Assembly: GCA_003427395.1 (NCBI GenBank)
Contig: BFEA01000014.1
Span: 6,601,997-6,623,990 of the forward strand
Direction: 5' to 3'
Source of the DNA: Chara braunii
Taxonomy: Eukaryota > Streptophyta > Charophyceae > Charales > Characeae
Length of the DNA: 21,994 nucleotides
Shown piece after piece: positions 8,571 to 18,209 of this stretch. The first letter of the stretch is position 1. Every line of letters begins with the position of its first letter. The notes under the pieces are model-generated. The model was not told the DNA's origin. It made no database searches and saw only the letters and a program-made list of their open reading frames with translations. The position numbers and the translations under genes are program-made.

Positions 8571-9760
8571 TTAGCCAGCTGCCTGCCTTTCAGGCTGTCC
8601 GTTCCCCAGTTTCTCTGTCCCGGGCTTCTTGTAACCATTGTTCCACCGAATCCTGCTAAAAAATCTGGCCAGTCTCTGTCCCGGAAATGGTCCTCTTATG
8701 CTAGTACCATCAAGATCCTCAAGTTCGAACGTATTCAGTCCGACCCGCTTAGCGATCCTGTAAGGCCCTTTGAATCTCTTTCCCAGTTGCCCAGACCATA
8801 TGCTTTCAAGAGCCGAGTTTCTAACTAACACTTTCTCCCCCACCTGGAGTGGCTCTTTCCGAATGTTCTTGACCAGGTCCCACCTTGCTTTGTCCTTCAT
8901 TCGGCTATCCGTTACACGGTTAACTACTTCATCCAATGCCTCCTCATTCCTGGCGACCTGCTGGCAACGTGTGGTGATGAACTCCTCCGTTGTCAAGTGC
9001 AGATTATCATCTAACCTGTTCCAAGTAGGGACGAGGGTCTCCATTGGGAGGTCAATCTCCCTTCCATACTATAGCTCCGCTGGAATGCATCCCGTCGTTA
9101 TCTTTGGTGTCATGTTCTAAGAGAACACTGCCTGCTTAAGGTACCGTGGCCAGTTCCCCAAGTTGTCTGCTGCAAGCTTAGCGATTGTGTTTTTCAAGGT
9201 CCGATGCCCCCTTTCTACTGGTGCATTTGCCTCAGGGTGGTAGGGTTCAGTGATCTTGATAGGTACACATAGTGTCTTAAGCCTGTTCAACACCTCCTGG
9301 TTAATGAATTATGTCCCATTGTCTGCTATAAATCTGCGCATGAAGGGGTGTCTTAGGTAGAAATCTTCCACCCAATCGGCCACTGCTTTCCCCATCTTCT
9401 TTTTGAGGGCTACGACCTCTACATAGCCACTAAGATTATCCCTTGCATCCAAGATGTATCTAAACCCATCTGTCGATACGGGCATAACCGCAAGATCGAG
9501 GTGAACAAAGTGTCAGGGTCCCAGTACCCGAGTGGGTCTAAGGGGCTCGTAAACCCGTACGGAGCTCCTCTCTTGACATATCAGACACGTCTGACAGTAC
9601 GTCGCGACCATGCCTGTCATTCCCGGTCAGAAATACAGGGGCACATTTTTTGCAAGTGTCCCTTTTGACGACCGGTGACCTCCAGCTAGTCCGTCATGCA
9701 TGGTCTGAATTACATCCAGCTGCCTAGACCTCCCACAAACAACTCGCCTAGGCGTCATCC
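8571..9760 (-). other. Integrase: HHCC finger, DDE core, GPY/F domain
   Basis: A zinc-binding region has two histidines in MHDGLAGGH and the pair C-x2-C in TYCQTCLIC. The core has HLDLAVMP (first Asp), IADNGT (second Asp) and PVERGH (Glu). Exactly 35 residues separate the last Asp and Glu, the D-D-35-E signature. The C-terminus has KRFKGPYRIAKR, the GPY/F motif of Ty3/gypsy integrases, and then a basic tail. No chromodomain is seen. Stops lie at 9627 (after YF, usually Trp), 9513 (after GP), 9309 (after DNGT, normally Gln), 9117 and 9069. The enzyme would insert the element DNA into the genome. Confidence 0.92.
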
Positions 9761-10389
9761 CTTCCTCTTTCTTAAATAGGTGGCCATTTCTTAAGACATA
9801 CTTCTCATCTTCCTCCCTTGCCTTGGAGCTGACTTCCGAGGGTTGTTTGTTCCCTACAAGCAGCACCCCGATTTTTCTAAAGACGCCCTCATACATCTGT
9901 ATGAGGAAGAACTCTTGTTCCTTCCGATCCGCATCCTGCTCTTCCCGGGTCTGGTTGACTAGGTACTGGCATTCCTTCTGCGCCCAGGCTTCGGCCAACG
10001 TCATCACGACATCCCGTCCCCCTTCCACGGCCATTTCCATCAGTTCCTCTCTCGCCCCAACTTCTGCTCCCCATGAGTCCTTTTCCTCTTTGCGCCTGAC
10101 CGTGGTGACTGATCCTTCCCTGAGTTTTGCCACTACTGCAAGCGTGCCCTTTTTCAAGGTTTGAATCAGCAGCTGGCCTGTTGTAAGTGTTGAGTCGGCC
10201 ATTTCGTTATCCACAACAAGGGCCCCCCCTTCGTAATCTAGGAAGGCGTCAATTGGTTCCTCGTCCTCTATTCCCTCCGGCGTGATGCATACCCTACTCA
10301 GCCTATCCGCCCTGTTTCGAAGCCCTGCGATCCGCTCGACCTTGTAGTCGAACTGCCATATGAAGCCTATCCATCTGCCAACGGTCGGA

Positions 10390-10715
10390 TCTATAGGCTT
10401 GTAATTCTTCAGTGCCCTGGCAACATTGGTGGGATCGATCCTTAAAATGAATCGCCTTTCGAACAGATACGCCTAGAAGGTCTTCACGCAATGTAGGATG
10501 GCTAAAACCTCCTTCTTGAACTGCGAGTACCGCCGTTCTGTCGAATTCAAGGTCCTACTCTCAAATCTGATTGGTCTTTCCTTGCCCTCCTCGCTTTTCT
10601 ATATCAATACGCCTCCTACACCCATTGGGCCACCATCTGTCTCTAGGATGAAGGGCCGTCCTACTTCGTCATTGAAGCAGGGTGCTGCTAAGATAACCTG
10701 ATCGGACGACAGGAT
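10390..10715 (-). other. RNase H domain
   Basis: The sequence FILETDGGPMGVGGVLI holds the first catalytic Asp of the Ty3-type RNase H. NSTERRYSQFKKEVLAI holds the conserved Glu helix. FILRIDPTNVARAL corresponds to the third acidic block, usually T-D-H/N. TAG 10599 follows GGVLI, where related elements usually have Gln. TAG 10473 precedes AYLFERRF. This activity degrades the RNA strand of the RNA/DNA hybrid during replication. Confidence 0.85.
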
Positions 10716-10759
10716 GTCATTCAGGGTCTTGGCTGCCGCTTCCCTATCCTCGGTTCAAT

Positions 10760-11855
10760 CCATAGTGTAGCCTTCCCTAATCATTGCGCGGATAGGCTTT
10801 GCTATCTTTGCGAATCCTTTGATGAAGATCCTCCAAAACCCAACCACCCCTAGGAAGGCTCGTACTTCCGTCGTGGTGCGCAGGGGCGTCGACCACTGGG
10901 AAATCTTATCCGTCTTTTCTGGGTCGGGTCTCCTCCCATAAGCTCAACAGCGAAATCCCAGTATGGTTACTTCCGGAACGGTCAGGATGCTCTTCGGTCC
11001 ACTTGCGGTAATATTATAGAGCAAGAACAACTGTAGGAGATCCTTGATTTCCTGCAGGTGATCCCAGACAAATTTCCGCACACCCGGCTCGACCTCCGTC
11101 TCGTCCTTGTACCTTGTACCTTGCGCCTTTTACAGGATTATCATCTATATACGGTTCACACTTTTCTGGAAACATATCCCCTGTGATGGCGAGCATCCTC
11201 CTCTGCGCCTCTGCTACCGCATTTGTGAAACCCATAGGGGTCACTTGCATCTGCTGTTGCCCTACGGGGGTGTGCATTACGGTGTACGGTCTATCCCTCG
11301 ATCAAGCGGCAACTGATCATATCCTAAGTACAAGTCTACCAGGGAGTAAATACTCCGCCCCGCATGAGATTCTGCCAGCAAGTCGGCCTGTGGAAGCAAG
11401 CCTGTGTCCCTAATCGTTACCGCATTGAGCTTTTGCAGGTCCTGGATCCACCTGAGCGTCTTATTGGGCTTCCTGAACACGAACCACTTGTTCGTGTAGG
11501 GGGATGCGGTGGCTTCAGCCACGAAAGAATCTATCTTGGCTCTAAGCAGGTCGGTGACCTCCGCTGCTATCCCAAACTCATAGGCGGGCCCTTTATCATT
11601 CCAACACTCGTGCTGTACGGTGTGGATCTTGACAGGGGGAACTAGCTTTGCGTCCAATCGCCCTTTCTGATGATCGTTGAANGCGAAAGNTAAATGAAAC
11701 TCCNGACATGCCTTTCTTATCAACTGAGTTTCTTTCGGTGTTAGGAACCCTTCCACTCCTATTTTCATGGTATCTGCTACGTCATCTGGTATGTGATGAN
11801 CTTCCGTTGCGCGTCTCTCCCTTATAACCCGTAGGATCTCCTCTTCCTTTTCCAT
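10760..11855 (-). other. Reverse transcriptase domain
   Basis: The N-terminal part has SPYTNKWFVFRKPNKTLRWI, a variant of the conserved fingers region. RSIYSLVDLYLGYDQ carries motif A with its catalytic Asp. A phase shift near 11277-11300 moves the frame, and QMQVTPMGFTNAVAEA (motif B) and PYIDD (motif C, the Y-x-D-D active site) follow in the shifted phase. The phase is restored after a 7-bp tandem duplication at 11105-11118. The thumb region then reads in the main frame (RAFLGVVGFWRIFIKGFAKI). TGA 10944 interrupts the domain. TGA 10755 lies at its end, at a position that is usually Trp. Confidence 0.9.
11105..11118. repeat. 7-bp tandem duplication in RT
   Basis: CCTTGTA occurs twice in a row here. 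The extra seven bases bring the shifted RT phase back to the main gag-pol frame, compensating for the earlier indel near 11277-11300. Confidence 0.85.
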
Positions 11856-12574
11856 GGCCTCTTCCCTTGATGTTTCTACTAGGATCGAGACCGGCTTGGA
11901 CTTCTTCCCTACGGGTTTGTATTATCGCACACTGCCCTCTGGGATCGTTCTCCTAAAAAAATGAACGGTCGGGATCGGCCTTGCTACCTCCACGACGCGG
12001 GGCTGGATGCTGACTAGCTTCCCATTCAGACAGTAGCCCTTTCGGACCCCATCCTCAAATCTAGCAAGCGTTGCGGGGTCCACCCCCACTTTGTGGTACC
12101 TGATAGCCTTAACGAGTTGTAACAAATCTTGGATTTCAAGCACCACCTCCGACGTTTCGTTCCGGCCTTCCTTTGGCTTGGGCAGGCTGGCCCCAAGTTC
12201 GACTTCCGACTCTTTTTCTGCCATCATAACTTCCAGGGCCTCGTTCTCCTGTCGCCTTTTCTTTAGAGGCAGACCCATTTTGATCCATTCCTTTTTACTA
12301 AACACTTCCTCAATCATAATTTCTACCCTTTCCCTCATGCCTTGCATCCGTTCAAATGCGCCTTTCCGCGCGCTTTCTTCAAACGTGGGCGACCAGGTTG
12401 CCAGCTTACCCTTGGGAGGGTCTCGTCCAGTTTCGAGGAGTCGGAGAAGTTCTCCGTGACCAGTCACCGGATTCTCTATGTCTACCATATATGTGCCATC
12501 ATGCAGGTGCATGCCAATCATTTCTACATTGGCGCACCATGGCCTCCCATGACGGTCATCCGTTAGAAAGACCA

Positions 12575-12770
12575 GATGGATTCCTGAATTGCTGCTTTGA
12601 TCGCGCATTTGGTGACATACCCAGTGCAAGGAATTTCTCCCCCTGCTCCCCGGATACTCCCTGCTACCTCCTTGCTTACTGTGCACCCCGTGATTGTTGC
12701 GAAATCCCGACGTATGAGGGTAATTTTTTCCTACAGGTAGTGCGTGGAACCTAAGTTTAGTGTCGGGCGG
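12575..12770 (-). other. Aspartic protease relic without visible catalytic motif
   Basis: In the main frame, KLRFHALPVGK precedes an out-of-phase stretch. Read in the shifted phase, that stretch gives RRDFATITGC, IRGAGGEIPCTGYV and CAIKAAIQESIWSF. These resemble the flap and C-terminal half of a retroviral-type protease. The main frame returns at DDRHGRPWCANVEM. The catalytic D-T/S-G triplet, expected shortly before RRDF, is not seen in any of the three minus-strand phases. It was probably lost with a deletion at the first phase shift. Confidence 0.45.
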
Positions 12771-13019
12771 TGCTCTCATTACTTCGCCACCTTCTCGGTC
12801 CGGCAGACTCAAACGAATATCGGCAAAAGCTTTTTCCAAGTTTTTCAGGCCTCCTGGAATGCTTTGGAGGTTGGAGACTCCTTGTGGCGCCTCTGCCTCC
12901 TCGGGTCCTTGCTCCTATGGTTCCGGAGTCTCCTCTACTTTTACACGTCCACGCGTCAATAGCTGCCTGAGGCCCTTGAGCAGTATCGGGCTTGTCGGCA
13001 GTATGGTCTGAAAGGATAC

Positions 13020-15146
13020 TCACACCATGGTGCTCAGGAGTTTGCTCAGTGTATCATCTAATTCGGGCAGCGTCAGAACCGAAATCTGGTATCTGAACTT
13101 CTTTTTTGTCGCCGTGGCTTTGTCTATCGGTTCCTCTTCCCTTGTTTTTCCATAGACCTTCTCCTGTTCCCCGGCCTCAGCTTCCTCCTGATCTGCACTA
13201 GCCCCCGCGGCTTCTTCTATTACTGTGTCTCGGATGAGCTTCTTTTCCGCGCCAGCTCGTCGGGTAGTGATATTTACCCTATCCTGCCCATTGCCTTCTA
13301 GGATAAAATTGGCCTGTGGTCCCCGTCCCCTTGGCTGGTCCCAAACAATCTCGGCTATCGGCTCTGCTTCTATGACAACTATCTCTAAGTGATTCAGGAG
13401 GATGACAGTTCGCCGCATCCCTCCTTGCGAGTTCCAATTGACGCGCTCTCCCCTGGGTCCGAGGATCTCGCCTTTGAGGAACCTGCTGCACCTCTGCCGC
13501 TTGATATCGTGATTGAGTCTGAGACAGACCCGTACGAAATGCCCGATCATGGTGCAATACTTGCATTGTTCGTTGGTCGGATCCCTTCTGCCAAATCCAC
13601 GGTTTGCTACAGTTGCCGGAACTACTGCTTCTTGGGGCGGGAGGGCGAGTCAGGATACTTGCGCCTGCATCACTAATAGCGCGCTTTCCATTCTTGCTAT
13701 CTTATTGTCAACCCCGTGCACCCTTTCATGCAGGCTCTCTATTCCATTTTTGACCTTATCCCACGTTTTGTCGGTTAGATCTATGACCTCCCCTTCCTTA
13801 AGCAGGGCTAGTGTCTCGGTGACCATTGTCTTTTCCGCAAGGTCTGTTACGGTGCTGAAGTCCACATCTCTCGTGTACTCGAACTTACAGGTCTGCTGGT
13901 ATGCTGACAAAATCTTATCCTTATCAAACTCGGAGAACTGCCTGAGGAAGTATTTACTCATTATGCGGTTCGTTACCCCGGGAATTCGCAGCGCCACTAA
14001 CGTAAATGCCCTTAGGAAATCGTTGTAAGTCGCATAGTTTTTCCTGTGGACTGCGGATAATTCGGCCTCTGTTGCCATTTTCTCTGCCTTCAGGTATTTC
14101 CTCATCATCTCATTCCTGGTTTCTTTCCAGGATCCACTAGACGCGACGATGGCCATAATGTCCCTTCCCAAGCTTAGCGACACGTGCTGCCCTAGGTGCT
14201 CCATCTTTTCCTCTTCCATCCATTTCAGTAAGGTTGCTAGGTTCTCATAATCTATTAAAAACTCCGTAATGTTGGCCCTATCGAACGTGAGTTTCTTCTT
14301 TGCATCTGCGAGATACCCTTGGTTCTTGTTTAGTGCCCGGGTGAGGGTGGTGACTATCCTCTTGAGACCACCTTCGAAGCTACCCGCTTCTCCAGCTGCA
14401 CTGGTCCCTTTCCCTTTCTTGCTTTCCCTCTGGTTCTCCCTGGTTTTCGGCGTTCCTTCTGGGTCAAACCATCCTAGCACCCTTTCCCTAAGGCTCAAGA
14501 GTCCGTCGCACACCCCTGTTACTTTCGACGTGCCTGGCAGTCGGCTAGTGCCGCTGTCGATGGCAGGCAGTGTCATAGCGTTTTCCATCCCTTCCGCCGG
14601 GGGGTCGTTCTTGTCCTTCCCCTTCTTACTAGGCGTTCCTTTGTGGCTATTATCTTTCCCCTCATACCTGGCCTTGTCCTGACCGGTCCTGCGTCCCTCA
14701 CATGACCCTGCGCCCTAGGGGTCCTCCTCATCCTCGACCATCATCTGCTCGATAAGCCTTGCCTTAAATTCTGCAGTCTGTTTTTCTATCTCTGCCAATT
14801 TACGACTAGCATCCGAGACTTTTGTCTTTTTAGGGGTGGCTCCTGCTGGATTCCGAGGGCTTGTTCTCATATCGTTTCCCCCTTCCCTGTTTTCTTGAGG
14901 TCCCCTTTTGCTACCTCCGGCTTTCCCCGAGCTTTCTCCAATTGAGGCGTCCTTTCTGTCTTCTCGGGTTCCTTCCAGTTTGGCTGACTCTCGATCCCTG
15001 GTTGATCCCTCGTTTCGTTCCCTATCCCTATTCGTGCCTTGATTCCCTTCGCTCTGCTGGTCACCGATCCCTTCCTCAGTTGCCATTTCTTTACCTAGCC
15101 TGCACATGGAATTTTTTTTTTTGCGAAAAAGTGGCCGGTTGTTCAT
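13020..15146 (-). other. Gag region: charged N-terminus, capsid, zinc knuckle
   Basis: The first 145 codons are highly charged and polar and end with a coiled-coil-like stretch (RKLAEIEKQTAEFKARLIEQ) just before TAG 14715. About codons 270-450 resemble a retrotransposon Gag capsid, rich in helices (for example EEKMEHLGQHVSLSLGRDIM and NDFLRAFTLVALRIPGVTNR). After TGA 13650 the same frame continues to CKYCTMIGHFVRVC at about 13522-13563. This is an exact C-x2-C-x4-H-x4-C zinc knuckle, the nucleic-acid binding motif of nucleocapsid. Gag packages the element RNA in cytoplasmic particles. Two stops divide the capsid and knuckle from their neighbours. Confidence 0.8.
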
Positions 15147-15543
15147 AACTGCCCTAGCCCCGGCCCTAAAATCCGCCTATTCCCATGTTTTTGCGTCTTA
15201 CGTTTAATCGGCCCGACTCTTCTGACTTTTCTTTCCTAGGGCGTCCTTCAGGTTTCCTCCCACCGGGGGACTTTCCGCCGCTGCTTGGCATTTTACCACT
15301 GCCGCGCTTTGGCCCTTAGGGCGGTGTTTGAGCCCAGTGGCCTCCTTATCGAGGATGGCTCTTTTGGCTTTTCGACCTCCGAATGCCCCCGAGTTTTCTG
15401 GTGCGGGTGGTGTTCGGGCCTCCTTGTCGGGGTATCGGTTCGGCCAGAACTCCAACCACTGCCCCCCCCCTTTTTTGGTGATAGATGTTTTTTTTATCTC
15501 AGTCCCCGTCCTTTATTTCCCTATTTCTTTCTGACGCATTTTC
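15147..15543 (-). other. Gag leader region; no 5' LTR or PBS seen
   Basis: This stretch separates gag from the neighbouring gene cluster. A frame at 15204-15455, rich in Lys and Ala, is in phase with gag but several stops lie between them. It may be leader RNA or a short upstream ORF. No sequence complementary to a common primer tRNA (for example initiator Met) was recognised. The 400 bp leave little room for an LTR. The element may therefore be 5'-truncated here, or its LTR may lie beyond the gene cluster. Confidence 0.4.
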
Positions 15544-16339
15544 TCATGCCGGTCCCTCAAGCCTGCCTTGCTCATCCGGTTCTTCGGACAGGTCGGACAC
15601 CCCAGCAAGATAATTTTCTCCCATCTCTATTTCCCTAACGATTATTGGTTCATAGTACTTCATACTCCTCAAACGCCAAGCGAGGCAACCCGAATATCAA
15701 AATTTTAATCAAGTCAAGTAATTCCCAGGCCTGATTACCCCAGAACGGTCCATGCCTGACCGACACGTCGTAAACCATCCCCGTTGTCTGTGGTCGAAAG
15801 TGGTGAATCCAGACCAGGGTCGAATCCACTAGGTCCCTAGCCCTCTCAAGGCTTCCAAATACCAAGTCTACCATGAAGCGGGGAACTCGGCATCTCAGCC
15901 CTGTTATTGGGGCCTTAAACTCTCACCAACCTCCTACTTCCACCCGGGTCCTCAACCCCACATTCCTCCTCCCTCGCACTTCCTCGCCTACTCGGTTCAG
16001 TACCCTAGTAGCCCTTCGAAAGATTGGTAACAACCCGTGTCCTAGTGCCAGCTCCGTTCCTAACATATGCCATCCAAACTCTGGCAGGTATACGGTTCCC
16101 GTCACCCTGAGGTCAATGTACAGATCGTCCCCTGGCCCCCTATTAATCCTCATGCCATCCCACAAACATTCCACCATGATGAACGCCTGGTCCCTTCCCA
16201 GGGTCACGACTTTCCATTCGGTATCAATCCCTCGGACCCTGTAGCTTGCCGGGAGCGATACCTCCCATCCGCCCCCACATTCCGTGAGTGGCCGCGGGTG
16301 CGTGAGCCGTCACGACATCCGGGCGCGTCTCATCGCCAT
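15544..16339 (-). pseudogene. Tandem family copy D, broken
   Basis: The frame starts at an ATG at 16337-16339 (MAMRRARMS) and ends with TGA 15544-15546. Nonsense codons are TGA 16310-16312 and TGA 15923-15925. A one-base phase shift near 15650 separates the last block. Block 1 is GGGWEVSLPAS. Block 2 is TGTVYLPEFGWHMLGTELA. Block 3 is MVYDVSVRHGPFWGNQAWEL. Block 4, in the shifted phase, is IVREIEMGENYLAGVSDL. All four align with copies A-C. I recognise no known family, no signal peptide and no membrane segment. The copy ends 398 bp before the gag start codon of the retroelement, on the same strand. Confidence 0.6.
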
Positions 16340-16483
16340 TGTCGATTAACGGTCCCCTGCACAGTTTAAATAGCAAGCAAGTTTCCTTATTCCATTCATT
16401 CCCCGGCCTTTACCTGAGCAATCCTTGGTCCTTATCTCAATGCCTTTTTCCTCTTCTATCTCTTTCTCTTTTTCTCGGCTCTT

Positions 16484-17280
16484 TTACCAGCCCGTCTCTA
16501 TTCCCGTCGGCTCATACAATCGGTGTAGATCATCCACGTCCGTCATCCCTGGACTTATTTCCCGTCGGACAACGCCCCATAGAACTTCATCACCTACGAC
16601 CGGGGCCCTTGGCCTGGTGGTAAAAACGGCGCGCAGAGTCCGCAACACCTCATACTTCTGCTCCCCGCTAAACGGACTCATTTCTAGGAAGGCCCGATAG
16701 TATTCTCGATATACCATCGCATCTTCATATGTCAGGCTTGCGAGGTCGGCTACCGCTTGTCTAACAAGTCCCAGACCGCCCAGCCTTTCCAGCAGGAAGG
16801 GCGGCAGCCTCATTCGTACATTTTCACTAGGCAATTCAACACTCCCGACCATGGCTACCCTAAGGTCCGCCGTTACCTCGTCAACCCCCGGATCTGCGAA
16901 CTCAAATCCCGCTCGCCATACTAACTGCCATGCCCCTTCAAACATGCTCAACGGGTCTTCTCCTGATGCCAGCCGAACTCCGAACTCCCTCCACCCATCC
17001 TCTGACACATACAGTCGTCCTTCTGCACGCACATGCCCCCGCGGGTCCGGGTTCCATTCCTCATTCTCATCCGCACGCCACTCACCTTTCGTCACCAAGT
17101 AAACCATACTTTCGTCACCAAGTACACCATATTTTCCGCAAGCTCGACCCCGACCCAATCTGCCACCTGGTGCCAACCTTCACTTGCCGCCGACAAGCTA
17201 ACCTTTATCCCACCCGGTACTTCCCTAGGCGGTTCAATGCCCAAGGGGCGTTCCTCAAGGAACGTCCTTCTTCGCGCCAT
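16484..17280 (-). pseudogene. Tandem family copy C, best preserved
   Basis: The likely start is the ATG at 17278-17280 (MARRRTFLEERPLG), matching the N-terminus of copy D; an upstream GTG at 17319 is also in frame. The end is a stop at 16484. The only lesion seen is a 23-bp tandem duplication at 17087-17132 that shifts the frame. From codon 70 on, the frame is open for about 200 codons. Block 1 is GGIKVSLSAASEGW. Block 2 is EGRLYVSEDGWREFGVRLA. Block 3 is YYRAFLEMSPFSGEQKYEV. Block 4 is VVRREISPGMTDVDDLHRL. RMRLPPFLLERL between blocks 2 and 3 is shared with copy A. Function is unknown. Predicted length is about 258 residues without the extra 23 bp. Confidence 0.65.
17087..17132. repeat. 23-bp tandem duplication breaking copy C
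   Basis: TTTCGTCACCAAGTAAACCA at 17087 recurs at 17110 with one mismatch, a period of 23 bp. Both repeats encode VYLVTK, but the second is needed to rejoin the downstream frame. Since 23 is not a multiple of three, the duplication alone inactivates the gene. Confidence 0.9.
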
Positions 17281-17402
17281 CGCACACTCGCCTTTGATCT
17301 CCTGGCTCGTGATCCGCACCGAACCCTACAATGGCCAGACATCCCATTCCCTTATCTTAGCAACTTTTCTCATATTTGCCTGGCCCCGCGGTTTTCCCGC
17401 GT

Positions 17403-18148
17403 TTAGTCGAACCATAGTACCTCGAACAGTTTGAACACATCATCCACATAGCAAGGTGTTGCTGCTACCTCACGGCGGATTATGGCCTCCCTAGTTTTCG
17501 GAGCCACCTCCTGCCGGTCATTCCTTTCAATGCCCAAAATGATAAGGACCTCCCGGGCTCTATCACCGTGGAAGGGCCCGAATTTCAAGGACGTCCTATA
17601 AAATTCCTCTGCCAGCCATGCGCAGTCCACGTGTATTCGTGCCATCGTGTTGGCTACCTCTGTTACGTGATCAAAGCCCCCAAACCAATCTGCCACGAAT
17701 TCGGGCACCCAGGTCTTGGTTCGGTTGCAGGCGGTTTAAATTTCTTCCACCCTCCCATCACGACTCTACTGCTGACTGTATCCCAACCCTAGTTGGCGAA
17801 CTTTTCCCCTGCCTGCCGAACCCTTACCTCTGCATCCCCTAGAAGCCACATCGGATTCTGCCTTGCCGCAAGTGTTGTGCAGAACAGGTGCCAGCCTTGT
17901 TCAGAGAGAACGATCGTTCCAACCGATTCCACCCTACCTTCCGCAATCTCCTCCCATCCTTCCTCTTCCCTCAACGGGTTCCAAGCACGTTCTATCCATA
18001 GGTATGACATTTCCGGCACAATTCCATACCCCCGCCAGTCACATGTAGTCCCCTTCCACTCATTACTTGGTGGTATAGATATCTCTACTCCCCTCCCGGT
18101 TCGTTTTGGTGGCCACGTGCAGTCCCATAGCTCGAGTTCCTGGTCCAT
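17403..18148 (-). pseudogene. Tandem family copy B, broken
   Basis: The frame starts at an ATG at 18146-18148 (MDQELELWDCTW), with a stop 9 nt upstream, and ends with TAA 17403-17405. TAG 17789-17791 falls after block 2, and a phase shift lies between there and 17708. Block 1 is VEISIPPSNEW. Block 2 is VGTIVLSEQGWHLFCTTLA. The following RVVMGGWKKFK matches RVEVGGW in copy D. Block 3 is FYRTSLKFGPFHGDRAREV, and block 4 is IIRREVAATPCYVDDVFKL. It begins 61 bp downstream of copy A and ends 122 bp before copy C. The product is unrecognised. Confidence 0.6.
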
Positions 18149-18209
18149 CGCTTCCTACCTGCACATATACGACAACCCGTTTCCCAGATAAGTCCCCCGC
18201 CCATCCTTT

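Larger units (their letters stand above)
8571..15146 (-). pseudogene. Ty3/gypsy-type gag-pol polyprotein, decayed
   Basis: A single minus-strand phase runs from the ATG at 15144-15146 to the TAA at 8571-8573, about 2192 codons. The order is Gag, protease relic, RT, RNase H, integrase with GPY motif, which defines Ty3/gypsy. Internal nonsense codons lie at 14715, 13650, 13020, 12915, 11922, 10944, 10755, 10599, 10473, 9627, 9513, 9309, 9117 and 9069 (lowest coordinate of each); I checked that all are in one phase. Two short segments, about 12575-12728 and 11111-11290, are out of phase and then return. An in-frame Met at 15086 (MATEEGIG) is an alternative start. Gag and Pol sharing one frame means no ribosomal frameshift would have been needed. 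The copy cannot make functional proteins. Four ambiguous bases lie at 11682, 11690, 11704 and 11800. Confidence 0.9.

Noticed and set aside
12091-12754. Plus-strand frames over gag-pol (also 9823-10164, 14269-14682 and others)
   Set aside because: They are antisense shadows of the minus-strand polyprotein.
8571-15146. Stop codons as recoding or an alternative genetic code
   Set aside because: TAA, TAG and TGA all occur at conserved positions, and frameshifts and a damaged protease are present too. Decay is simpler.
17708-17800. An intron between the two halves of copy B
   Set aside because: The gap is under 90 bp, has no convincing GT...AG with a branch site, and conserved text (RVVMGGWKKFK) reads through it after a stop. 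A nonsense codon plus frameshift fits better.
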